30,291 nt of DNA from a virus: positions 1 through 30,291 of IMG/VR virus record IMGVR_UViG_3300017749_003025. The stretch is one strand, 5' to 3'. Position 1 is the first letter of the stretch; every line of letters starts with the position of its first letter. Positions 1-6,638 of the stretch are shown here, one piece after another. The notes beneath the pieces were generated by a model, which saw only the letters and a list, made by a program, of their open reading frames with translations, was not told the origin of the DNA and searched no databases. Position numbers and translations under genes: made by a program.

Positions 1-516
1 CTTATTACCAATCATTGGGTAAGAGATCATGCAGACCTCTTAGAGCACGTACAAGCGTTGGACTGGGAAGATGTAGACTTGGACACGCCAGAAGGCCAAG
101 AACGCTTTGTAGCGTTAAATAAGCAGGCTGTAGACGGTGGTTATGAAGGTGTTATGATAAAAGACGTTGATGCACCGTACGAATGTAAGCGTACACACGC
201 TTGGTTAAAGGCAAAACCATTTATAGAAGTAACATTGGAGGTAGTAGATGTTGAAGAAGGCACTGGCCGTAATGAAGGCAGACTTGGAGCGATTGTCTGC
301 GAAGGAACCGACGACGGTAAGACTATTAGCGTTAATGTCGGTAGTGGGTTCACTGATGTTCACAGGGACGACTATTGGAATAGTCGTGATGCTCTTGTTG
401 GCAATCTTGTAGAGGTAAGGGCTGACGCTGTTACACAGAATCAAGACGGAACATATAGTTTGCGTTTTCCACGCTTTAAAACATTCCGTGGCTTTGAACC
501 AGGAGAGAAACTGTAG
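1..516 (+). CDS. 30: ATP-dependent DNA ligase, C-terminal part (5' end outside window)
   Basis: Seals nicks in duplex DNA using ATP during phage replication and repair. The frame is open from base 1, so the N-terminus and the motif I lysine lie outside the window; 171 residues are visible. Motif IV (EGVMIK) is at about residues 49-54. Motif V (WLKAKP, with lysines at about 70 and 72) is followed by the OB-fold domain, containing a stretch EVVDVEEGTGRNEGRLGAI typical of T4-like and archaeal-type ligases. It ends with RFPRFKTFRG, a usual ligase C-terminus. The ORF ends one base into the next gene (TAGTG overlap). The family is certain from the motifs; assignment as the T4 gp30 equivalent is inferred from the gp44, late promoter and fibre context. 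Confidence 0.93.
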   Translation, partial: LITNHWVRDHADLLEHVQALDWEDVDLDTPEGQERFVALNKQAVDGGYEGVMIKDVDAPYECKRTHAWLKAKPFIEVTLEVVDVEEGTGRNEGRLGAIVCEGTDDGKTISVNVGSGFTDVHRDDYWNSRDALVGNLVEVRADAVTQNQDGTYSLRFPRFKTFRGFEPGEKL

Positions 517-935
517 TGAATTGGAAATGTAAACATACGTGGAGACAAAGTGCAAACAATACCAAATGGTGTTTGCTCGGTTGTAGCATAGGTGACTTCG
601 GTACTATCTTTGCTTTCCAGATGTTTGCACCAGAAGTTAGTATGTGGATTGTAATGCCACTTGCTATAGTTAACGGTCTACTCACTAGCATTGCACTAGA
701 AACAGTAATACTAATGCGACAAGCGATGGACTTTAAGTCTGCACTTGATACAGCATTTAAAATGAGTTTTGTTAGTATGGTAGCAATGGAATTAAGTATG
801 AACATCACAGACCTTGTGTTAGTGGGTGGAGTACTTACATGGTGGGCAGTACCTATCATGTTAGCAGTTGGGTTCTTAGTACCTTGGCCCTACAACTATT
901 ACAGATTAAAGAAATACGGCATTAGTTGCCATTAG
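516..935 (+). CDS. DUF4396-like integral membrane protein
   Basis: 139 residues with a GTG start that overlaps the ligase stop codon by one base, suggesting translational coupling. Four hydrophobic segments are visible at about residues 18-35, 41-66, 83-103 and 109-126. The first carries the Cys-Leu-Leu-Gly-Cys-Ser-Ile-Gly-Asp motif, which resembles the HCLLGCAIGE signature I know from DUF4396 proteins. The third contains MELSMNITD, like the family's MEIVDN, and the last has the family's hydrophobic-Pro-hydrophobic ending. DUF4396 is a bacterial inner-membrane family of unknown biochemical role, often seen near metal-handling genes. The two cysteines in segment 1 could bind a metal, which is inference. 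It is an unusual cargo for a T4-like phage. Confidence 0.6.
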   Translation: MNWKCKHTWRQSANNTKWCLLGCSIGDFGTIFAFQMFAPEVSMWIVMPLAIVNGLLTSIALETVILMRQAMDFKSALDTAFKMSFVSMVAMELSMNITDLVLVGGVLTWWAVPIMLAVGFLVPWPYNYYRLKKYGISCH

Positions 936-949
936 GAAAAACTTACTTA

Positions 950-1189
950 ATGACTGATAGGTACGAGCTTTATACTTTCAATATGGCAGATGTAGAGGAT
1001 CCAGACCTCTTTGTTTCTGCACCTATATACGAATGGCAACAAACTCCTGAAGGCAAGTTCTGTATGAAGAATGCCTCCGACATAAAATATCACATTTCGC
1101 CAGACGATCATTCTTACGGGTATAAAGTAAAAATAACAGGAAACATGAAAGACAAGCATTTGACGTGGTTAACACTAAAAAAGACTTGA
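950..1189 (+). CDS. Small conserved-looking protein of unknown function
   Basis: 79 residues starting at MTDRYELYTF. An ATG at 926 in the same frame would give 87 residues, but it overlaps the previous gene, and the 950 start has an AGGAAA element about 11 bases upstream. The product is acidic/aromatic, has no membrane segment and reads as a small beta-rich domain (short hydrophobic strands near IKYHISPD and YKVKITGNM). I do not recognise the family. It ends immediately before the sigma70-type promoter at 1186-1214, whose -35 hexamer overlaps the last codons of this gene, so it is probably the last gene of the unit that begins upstream with the ligase. Confidence 0.6.
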   Translation: MTDRYELYTFNMADVEDPDLFVSAPIYEWQQTPEGKFCMKNASDIKYHISPDDHSYGYKVKITGNMKDKHLTWLTLKKT

Positions 1190-1214
1190 CTTTTATAACT
1201 AACGTATATATACT
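1186..1214 (+). promoter_or_regulatory. sigma70-type (early) promoter
   Basis: TTGACT at 1186-1191, a 17-base spacer and TATACT at 1209-1214: near-consensus -35 and -10 boxes at ideal spacing. The -35 lies on the stop of the upstream small gene. The predicted start at about 1221 leaves a leader of about 25 bases with TAGGAG before the ATG at 1246. Because it uses host-type boxes rather than the TAAATA late motif, I infer early expression of the 432-residue protein downstream. Confidence 0.75.
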
Positions 1215-1245
1215 ATAGAAAATCACTATTTAGGAGAAGACTTAA

Positions 1246-2544
1246 ATGGCAATGCCAAAAGTTAAAAAGAAGAAGCCTAGAGCGGCACCACGCATACAAC
1301 GCGGAGCAAAACTTAAGGAACCTTCATGGGAAGGCTGGGAAGAATGGACTGGTGAACAGATCCATAGGCATCGTAGACATACACATGCATGGTACTACGA
1401 ACACTTCAAGCCAGCGGACTTGTATACTAATGTTCCTAAGTGGATGGAACAAGACGATGACTTCTATTCTAAAGAAGATATTAAGGCAGTAAAGAACGCT
1501 CCTAATAGTGCGTTAAGTATTACAGCAGGTATTGTAGCACGTATGGATATGATGGGTGCGCCTAGACTAAACAAGAAAGAAGCAGAACATTGGAATAGCC
1601 TGCCAGGCACTAGTGGTGAACTAACTTGTGGTGTAGAACAATTCTTGCGAAGAAAAGTTGCAGAGGCAATTAAAATTGGTCTTGAAGTTGCGGAAGTAAA
1701 AGAAGAAGAAGAAAAAGAAAAGGTTAAAAAGTACGTACCAACCATTCAAGAGCGTATACAAGAACAGTGTCGTTCAATGTGTGAACCAATTGAAGATTGG
1801 TTAGAAGGTTGGGTAGAAGACCCAAAGTCATTTGATCCTGACGGATTAGACATTTCAAAACATCTTAAAAGAGTACAGTGTACACAAGCACATGCTAGAA
1901 AGATGAAACAATGGTACGAAGCAGAAATACAAGATTTTAACGAGTTAGATCGTATGCCAACAAAAGGACAGTTGGCTAAAATGAGCGAGCATGATGCTGA
2001 TATGTGGGAACAACTAAAAGAAGGTTACGCACATCTTAAAAAATCAGACATTGCTAAGATTAAAAAAGCAAATGCAAAACTTCTTAGTAACTTTGATATG
2101 ATTATTGACATGGCTAAAGCAACACGTAAACCACGTAAGGCTAAAGCAAGAAGTGCAAGTAAAGTAGTTGAAAAACTTAAATTCTGTAAAGCAGATGACA
2201 AGTATTCACTCGCATCAATTGATCCTACAAGCATTGTAGGTGCTAATGAGCTTTGGGTATTCAATATTAAGACCCGTAAAATAGGCAAATATATTGCAAG
2301 TAATATAGATCCTAAAGGACTTGCTCGAGAAGGCAGTGGACTTAGTGTTAAAGGCACAACTATTATTGGCTTTGATGAAGAACAAAGTATACAAAAGACT
2401 ATGCGTAAGCCTGTAGATCAGTTAAAAGAGTTTAAAGACTCGGGTAAAGTGAAACTACGTACATTCTTAGAAGACATCAAAACAACAGATACTAAACTAA
2501 ATGGTAGGTGTAACCCCGAGACAGTGCTTCTTAAAGTTGTTTGA
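1246..2544 (+). CDS. Conserved phage protein of unknown function, 432 residues
   Basis: Starts at ATG 1246 with a strong TAGGAG element 9 bases upstream; a second ATG two codons later is also possible. The N-terminus is very basic (KVKKKKPR), and the body is charged and mostly helical. There is an acidic-basic stretch (KEEEEKEKVKKY) near residue 155 and a cysteine pair in EQCRSMCEP near residue 175. The C-terminal 110 residues look globular, with motifs such as KFCKADDKYSLASIDP and ELWVFNIKTRKIGKYI. Similar proteins occur in marine T4-like phages as far as I recall, without assigned function. A nucleic-acid-binding role is possible from the basic N-terminus but is inference. It is expressed from a sigma70-like promoter, and its stop overlaps a late promoter for the next gene. 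Confidence 0.75.
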   Translation: MAMPKVKKKKPRAAPRIQRGAKLKEPSWEGWEEWTGEQIHRHRRHTHAWYYEHFKPADLYTNVPKWMEQDDDFYSKEDIKAVKNAPNSALSITAGIVARMDMMGAPRLNKKEAEHWNSLPGTSGELTCGVEQFLRRKVAEAIKIGLEVAEVKEEEEKEKVKKYVPTIQERIQEQCRSMCEPIEDWLEGWVEDPKSFDPDGLDISKHLKRVQCTQAHARKMKQWYEAEIQDFNELDRMPTKGQLAKMSEHDADMWEQLKEGYAHLKKSDIAKIKKANAKLLSNFDMIIDMAKATRKPRKAKARSASKVVEKLKFCKADDKYSLASIDPTSIVGANELWVFNIKTRKIGKYIASNIDPKGLAREGSGLSVKGTTIIGFDEEQSIQKTMRKPVDQLKEFKDSGKVKLRTFLEDIKTTDTKLNGRCNPETVLLKVV

Positions 2545-2550
2545 TAAATA
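2543..2550 (+). promoter_or_regulatory. T4-type late promoter (GATAAATA), leaderless geometry
   Basis: GATAAATA matches the T4-like late -10 element. In T4 the start site is the sixth base after the motif, here 2556, which is exactly the A of the next ATG. No Shine-Dalgarno is present between motif and ATG (CATAC only). The motif overlaps the TGA stop of the previous gene. Confidence 0.7.
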
Positions 2551-2555
2551 CATAC

Positions 2556-3677
2556 ATGAGCAATAAGAATGTAAGTGATCAAGAGTTATTACGCATTAAG
2601 CAAGGTCTAACAGACTTAGGCGATGCAGTATTTCAGCTATCAAGATCCCCGTCCCCAGAACCAACTGTTGGACCCAGAAGTTTAACAGGCGATGCAATTC
2701 ATGGCGGAATGATCACATCATTTGCCAGTCAAGGCATAAGAGATAATAGTGATAGACTTATAGTTGTAGTAGACAACGATGGTATTACTACAGATAACAT
2801 TGACGTTGAAAACATAGTAGGCAACACAAACGTTACAGGTAACTTAGTTGTTGAAGGTAGTGTTACTGCTCAAAAACTACACGTTGACGAACTTACAGCA
2901 GACATTAGACTAGAACGTTCTACTCCATTAGAGTTTGTTGCAAGTGCAAGTGACGACATATACCAAAAAGGTCTTATGTGGAAGAAAGAAGGTGCTTCAA
3001 AGCAGTTCGTTCTTCGTAGTGGACCAGATAGAATTTGGTCTTCAGAACCAATTGACTTACAAACAGGTGCATACTATTCAATAGATAGTATAAGTGTACT
3101 AAGCGGAAGTGAATTAGGACCAACAGTAACAAAAAGTTCCTTAACACAAGTAGGTGTTTTAAACAACCTAGCAGTTGATGGCAACTTTAACATTGATCAA
3201 TATGTGTTCTGGAACGGCGACTACATGCGTTTTGGTATTGGTACTGAAACACCAAACGGAACATTCGGCATAGTGCAAGACGATGCAGAATTTATTATTG
3301 ATACTGAAGGTAAAACAGCAACCTTTGGTACTTTCTCAACTGCTGACATTAACATTATCACAGATAATACTAAACGTATTAGTATAAGTGCTACAGGTAG
3401 AATTATACTTGGTAATGATAGTGATAGTAAAACTACTGTAAAAGGTAAGTTAGGAATAAACGTTGAGAATCCAACAGCAGATATAGAAACAGCAGGACCA
3501 GTTAGTTTTGATGGTAAGCGATTTGAAGTTTCTAGTGAAGCACCACTGAGTGGTTCATACCGTAAAGGTGATGTTGTGTGGAATTCAAATCCAAAGCCAG
3601 CAGGATATGTTGGATGGATTTGTACCCGCGAAGGAACTCCAGGAATTTGGAAGACCTTCGGACCTATTTCTTCATAA
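2556..3677 (+). CDS. Tail-fibre-like virion protein
   Basis: 373 residues starting with MSNKNVSDQELL; an in-frame TTG at 2541 is less likely because it lies inside the previous gene and the promoter. The first 60 residues are helical and low-complexity. They are followed by repeating beta-strand units typical of trimeric fibres (NTNVTGNLVVEGSVTAQKL; LGINVENPTADIETAGP). The C-terminus has the module GDVVWNSNP...GYVGWICTREGTPGIWKTFG, common at the ends of phage tail-spike and fibre proteins and often thought to aid trimerisation or receptor contact. The gene has its own late promoter, which fits a structural protein. Which fibre it belongs to, and its receptor, cannot be told from the sequence. 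Confidence 0.75.
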   Translation: MSNKNVSDQELLRIKQGLTDLGDAVFQLSRSPSPEPTVGPRSLTGDAIHGGMITSFASQGIRDNSDRLIVVVDNDGITTDNIDVENIVGNTNVTGNLVVEGSVTAQKLHVDELTADIRLERSTPLEFVASASDDIYQKGLMWKKEGASKQFVLRSGPDRIWSSEPIDLQTGAYYSIDSISVLSGSELGPTVTKSSLTQVGVLNNLAVDGNFNIDQYVFWNGDYMRFGIGTETPNGTFGIVQDDAEFIIDTEGKTATFGTFSTADINIITDNTKRISISATGRIILGNDSDSKTTVKGKLGINVENPTADIETAGPVSFDGKRFEVSSEAPLSGSYRKGDVVWNSNPKPAGYVGWICTREGTPGIWKTFGPISS

Positions 3678-3706
3678 TACTAGCAATTAATATTTGGCGC
3701 CAGGTC

Positions 3707-3714
3707 CATAAATA
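3707..3714 (+). promoter_or_regulatory. T4-type late promoter (CATAAATA)
   Basis: CATAAATA lies in the 85-base gap after the fibre-like gene. The predicted start at about 3720 gives a leader of about 43 bases to ATG 3763, the longest leader of the late promoters seen here. It should drive the two overlapping membrane-protein genes downstream. Confidence 0.65.
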
Positions 3715-3762
3715 CTTGTGGAGTTCGCCACTGAGCCTCCGTTAACAAAAGGCAAGAGAAAA

Positions 3763-4092
3763 ATGACAAAAAAAGAACACAAGGCAACCGAACAGGCAAT
3801 TGAAATACAAGTCGAGAGATGGGATTTATATGCCCGCATTACTCCAACTATATTTCTAATTATATCAATTATATTAATAGCAACAGGCATCATAGATTTT
3901 AAAACCGCATTCTGGCTAGGACTTGGAATGTTTGCCGTCACAGCAGTGACATGGTGGTTTTGGACTATATACACAATAAGACATCTGATAAGAACACTTA
4001 ATAGGGCAAGTAATAACATAGTCGAAGTTAAAGACGAGTTCATCAGTATTAAAAAAGAAGTTGAGGCTTTTAGGAGAGATAATGAACAATAG
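3763..4092 (+). CDS. Two-TM membrane protein with C-terminal helix, unknown function
   Basis: 109 residues starting at MTKKEHKATE; the frame is open further upstream, but this ATG is the first with a purine-rich element (AAGAG) before it. Two membrane segments are seen at about 26-44 and 50-70, separated by a short polar turn. A charged amphipathic helix, probably a coiled coil, occupies 72-105. Both termini are predicted on the cytoplasmic side. It overlaps the next membrane-protein gene by 11 bases and shares its late promoter, so the two may act together. Small two-TM proteins under late control include holins, but nothing specific to a holin family is seen, so that is only a possibility. 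Confidence 0.65.
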   Translation: MTKKEHKATEQAIEIQVERWDLYARITPTIFLIISIILIATGIIDFKTAFWLGLGMFAVTAVTWWFWTIYTIRHLIRTLNRASNNIVEVKDEFISIKKEVEAFRRDNEQ

Positions 4093-4564
4093 TCTAAAAA
4101 GATATATGTATGTTAAGGCCATGTTGAATGTAATTAGTGGACTTAGCATGGTAACAATTATATCATTAGGAATTGCGTATATGAGTTTTGACAATGCATT
4201 TGTATTTACAGATACGGAAATTAGCGTAGTAAACAATCCAATTGAAAACGATCAGGACATAGAGTTCTTTATGGTAGGCTCAAAGAAGTATCAGTGCAAC
4301 AGCACAGCCGCATATGGCGTAGCACATGCTGTAGACGGTTCACACTCACATAACCTAAACACATTTACAAAACGCTACATACAAGCAACAGCACCAGGCG
4401 AACGTGTAGAAAATGGTTGGCATATGAGAGTACCGGACGATATGCGACAAGGTGGCGAGTATCGTGTTAGTATGACAGGTGAATTTACATGCGTACACTT
4501 GATATTCAAAACACACAAAATACAAGTATTCGATAACATCTATTTAAAAGTAGACCCCCGCTAA
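4082..4564 (+). CDS. Single-pass membrane-anchored protein with extracytoplasmic domain
   Basis: 160 residues. ATG 4082 is preceded by TAGGAG 8 bases upstream, inside the end of the previous gene. A basic N-terminus (NNSLKRYMYVK) and one hydrophobic segment at about 14-34 indicate a signal anchor. The rest (about 36-160) should lie outside the cytoplasm. It contains two cysteines, one in KKYQCNSTAAYG and one in GEFTCVHLIF, that could form a disulfide, and alternating hydrophobic strands that suggest a beta-sandwich. I do not recognise a named family. Overlap with the two-TM gene and a shared late promoter suggest a paired envelope function, for example lysis or superinfection control, but this is inference. 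Confidence 0.65.
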   Translation: MNNSLKRYMYVKAMLNVISGLSMVTIISLGIAYMSFDNAFVFTDTEISVVNNPIENDQDIEFFMVGSKKYQCNSTAAYGVAHAVDGSHSHNLNTFTKRYIQATAPGERVENGWHMRVPDDMRQGGEYRVSMTGEFTCVHLIFKTHKIQVFDNIYLKVDPR

Positions 4565-4567
4565 ATA
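4560..4567 (+). promoter_or_regulatory. T4-type late promoter (GCTAAATA), leaderless geometry
   Basis: GCTAAATA overlaps the TAA stop of the preceding gene. Five bases (ATTTT) separate it from ATG 4573, so the T4-rule start site is the A of the ATG. No Shine-Dalgarno is present. Confidence 0.65.
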
Positions 4568-4572
4568 ATTTT

Positions 4573-5163
4573 ATGTACGTATTTGGAAACGGCGAAAGTC
4601 GCACCTCTATTGATATAGATAAACTCGATGGCCCAAAGATAGGATGTAACGCAATACATCGTGACTACCATATGGATCATTTAGTTTGTGTAGATAGGCG
4701 TATGGCACAAGAAGCAGTTGATGCAAACTTAAAACATACACAAATTTATACTAGAAAAGATTGGATATCTTGGTTCCCACAAGGAGTAACTACAGTTCCT
4801 GACTTACCATATGAAGGTAAACAAAGATGGGACGAACCTTTTCAATGGGGGAGCGGACCTTATGCTGTATTGCTGTCTGTAACGCTATATAACGACCGTA
4901 CAGCGCATCTTATAGGCTTTGACTTGCATAGTACTACTACAACTGTAAACAACGTATACAAGGGTACTAGCAACTACGACAAAGCAGACAAACGTCCTGT
5001 TGATCCTAGATACTGGATACATCAAATTGGTATGGTATTCAATTGTTTTCCTAATACACAGTTTAAAATACTAGTTAAAGACGACTGGACTTTACCAAAA
5101 GCCTGGACTCAACCTAATGTAAAGGTTGACAACATAAGTACTTTACTATATAATAAGATATAA
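4573..5163 (+). CDS. Rossmann-like protein resembling MptE/DUF115 and GT42-type proteins
   Basis: 196 residues. The N-terminus MYVFGNGESRTSID resembles the nucleotide-binding start 'GNGxSR/GPSL' of DUF115 (MptE-like) proteins and bacterial sialyltransferase-like proteins, followed by IGCNAIHRDYHMDHLVCVD, a second beta-alpha unit with a conserved Asp. Later motifs are QWGSGPYAVLLSVTLY and HLIGFDLHS, again like this fold (a helix leading to a strand ending in GFD). A nucleotide-sugar or pterin/pyrophosphate substrate is plausible by fold, but the actual reaction is not known. The late promoter gives it a predicted leaderless mRNA. It sits just before a pterin enzyme (queD-type) and a glycosyltransferase, and may share a pathway with either. 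Confidence 0.5.
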   Translation: MYVFGNGESRTSIDIDKLDGPKIGCNAIHRDYHMDHLVCVDRRMAQEAVDANLKHTQIYTRKDWISWFPQGVTTVPDLPYEGKQRWDEPFQWGSGPYAVLLSVTLYNDRTAHLIGFDLHSTTTTVNNVYKGTSNYDKADKRPVDPRYWIHQIGMVFNCFPNTQFKILVKDDWTLPKAWTQPNVKVDNISTLLYNKI

Positions 5164-5228
5164 CATTAACAGGACTTGGCGTCAACCCTTCTAACTCTGC
5201 CGCCCATATAATTATACAGGAGAATATT

Positions 5229-5678
5229 ATGGGAAAACATTTAAGCACAAAACATTATGGACACAACATTGGACTGTCAGCAGTCTTTAGACAGCCTAAT
5301 GCAGATCATTCGCATTGCCATTTGTTACATGGCTACAGTTTAGCGTTTACATTTACATTTGGTTGTGATGAACTAGACAATAAAAATTGGGCAGTTGACT
5401 TTGGCGGACTAAAGCCTTTGAAGAAGTGGCTAGAAGATCACTTTGATCATAAGACAGCAATTGATAAAAACGATCCGCACATGGACAAGTTTATGGAACT
5501 ACAAGAACTTGACCTAGCAGAGATTGTTGTAATGGATGGTGTTGGTGCAGAGAAATTTGCAGAACATGCATTTAACTTTGCAGATAAACTAGTACGTGAA
5601 ATGAGCGACAACCGTTGCTATTGCGTAAGAGCAGAATGTGCAGAGCACGGGGCAAACTCAGCAATATACGAGGGATAA
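5229..5678 (+). CDS. queD: 6-carboxy-tetrahydropterin synthase / 6-pyruvoyl-tetrahydropterin synthase family (QueD-like)
   Basis: 149 residues; ATG with TACAGGAG 8 bases upstream. QueD converts dihydroneopterin triphosphate to 6-carboxy-tetrahydropterin in the 7-deazaguanine (queuosine, preQ0) pathway. A His/Cys-rich motif at residues 27-36 (HSHCHLLHGY) carries the putative catalytic Cys30 and zinc-binding histidines. VDFGGLK (56-62), FDHKTAID (72-79) and the C-terminal EHGANSAIYEG are also family features. The canonical HGH zinc motif reads HGY here; I recall the same HGY variant in alphaproteobacterial homologues, so it is probably a subfamily trait rather than damage. Phages use this pathway for modified DNA bases or for tRNA queuosine. 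No queC, queE or folE is in the window. Confidence 0.8.
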   Translation: MGKHLSTKHYGHNIGLSAVFRQPNADHSHCHLLHGYSLAFTFTFGCDELDNKNWAVDFGGLKPLKKWLEDHFDHKTAIDKNDPHMDKFMELQELDLAEIVVMDGVGAEKFAEHAFNFADKLVREMSDNRCYCVRAECAEHGANSAIYEG

Positions 5679-5682
5679 GTCG

Positions 5683-6489
5683 TTGAAAAAGTACGTTGAA
5701 GGCGAGACAAAGGATCAACGTAAGCGCAGAAAAGCTCTTGAAAAAATGGCAAGAGATGATGCTCCACAAATTAATTCAAATAAAAAATACTATGTGTTGT
5801 GCTTAAAGCATGGCACAAAGTACTCTGCTGATTATGTAAACAAACTATACAATATGGTCGAACGTAATTGTACACTTGACTATGAGTTTGTTTGCTTAAC
5901 AGAAGATCCAGGTGGATTAAATCACAACATAAGAGTTATACCATTACCAGGACACTTACAAGGTTGGTGGTGTAAGCCTTATATGTTTACAAAAGACTTA
6001 CCTATCAATGGTACTGTATTATATATGGACCTTGATGTAGTTATATCAGCAAATATAGATAAACTGTTTACATACAGTCCGGGACATTGGTGTACTATAA
6101 GAGACTTTACTCGTGTTATGCGTAAAGGTTGGCAGAAGTATAATTCAAGTGTTGTTAGATATGAAGTAGGACAACTTGATCACGTATGGACAGAGTTTCA
6201 AAAGGATCCAATTGCAATACAAAAAAGGTTGCATGGAGACCAAGATTGGTTGTTCGAATCAACTCGAAAGACTCAAGCAATGTTATATCCAGATAGTTGG
6301 ATACAAAGTTGGAAATGGGAAGTTAGACAAAGCCGATCATTTGCACATGGCGGCATACGAGGAAATAAAAAGTTCGAAATAGAAGAACATGATGCAGTAC
6401 CTAGAGTAGAGTGTTGTATTTGTGTGTTTCACGGAGACCCACAACCGTCAAATGTAACAGATAAATGGGTGGTTGATAATTGGCGTTGA
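5683..6489 (+). CDS. GT-A-fold glycosyltransferase-like protein
   Basis: 268 residues from TTG 5683, chosen because a GAGGGA element lies about 10 bases upstream and the earlier in-frame ATG would overlap queD by 40 bases. A charged N-terminal tail (KKYVEGETKDQRKRRK) precedes a Rossmann-like start (YYVLCLKHGTKYSADYV). The metal-binding DxD motif is at residues 116-118 (YMDLDVVI), typical of GT-A enzymes that transfer sugar from a nucleotide donor. GDQDWLF is the usual downstream acidic motif. Donor and acceptor are unknown; candidates are phage DNA, a virion protein or a host surface glycan. It directly follows queD (4-base gap), probably in one operon. Confidence 0.7.
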   Translation: MKKYVEGETKDQRKRRKALEKMARDDAPQINSNKKYYVLCLKHGTKYSADYVNKLYNMVERNCTLDYEFVCLTEDPGGLNHNIRVIPLPGHLQGWWCKPYMFTKDLPINGTVLYMDLDVVISANIDKLFTYSPGHWCTIRDFTRVMRKGWQKYNSSVVRYEVGQLDHVWTEFQKDPIAIQKRLHGDQDWLFESTRKTQAMLYPDSWIQSWKWEVRQSRSFAHGGIRGNKKFEIEEHDAVPRVECCICVFHGDPQPSNVTDKWVVDNWR

Positions 6490-6514
6490 CAAACTTTAAG
6501 AAACGTGTTATACT
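6486..6514 (+). promoter_or_regulatory. sigma70-type promoter upstream of uvsE
   Basis: TTGACA at 6486-6491 (perfect -35), a 17-base spacer and TATACT at 6509-6514. The predicted start at about 6521 lies 118 bases before uvsE. It overlaps the first codons of the 49-residue ORF at 6486, so if that ORF is expressed it must be read from an upstream transcript. Confidence 0.7.
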
Positions 6515-6635
6515 ATTTAAACAATGGTACAAACAACTACGACAACACCCACACTATGCATGGTACAACTGTGTACAGTGGGCATGGTCAAACTCAGGCA
6601 CACACGAGCTAGACGGCTCATACAGGAAATGGTAA
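6486..6635 (+). CDS. Possible 49-residue aromatic-rich protein
   Basis: TTG start overlapping the glycosyltransferase stop (TTGA), end three bases before the uvsE ATG. The product is basic and rich in Trp/Tyr/His (FKQWYKQLRQHPHYAWYN, then QWAWSNSGTHELDGSYRKW). That composition is unlike random AT-rich DNA and fills the gap between two genes with coupling at both ends. There is no strong ribosome-binding site, and a sigma70 promoter overlaps its start. It is therefore either a coupled small gene or a chance ORF in a leader region; I lean slightly towards real. Confidence 0.5.
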   Translation: MTNFKKRVILFKQWYKQLRQHPHYAWYNCVQWAWSNSGTHELDGSYRKW

Positions 6636-6638
6636 CTT

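Noticed and set aside
2541-2555. TTG start for the fibre-like protein
   Set aside because: Lies on the previous gene's stop and on the late promoter; ATG 2556 fits the promoter geometry better.
5164-5228. Possible preQ1 riboswitch or sigma70 promoter before queD
   Set aside because: No preQ1-type stem/A-rich tail could be found; TATAAT at 5207 has no acceptable -35 at 16-18 bases. Left as an unassigned leader with a good Shine-Dalgarno.
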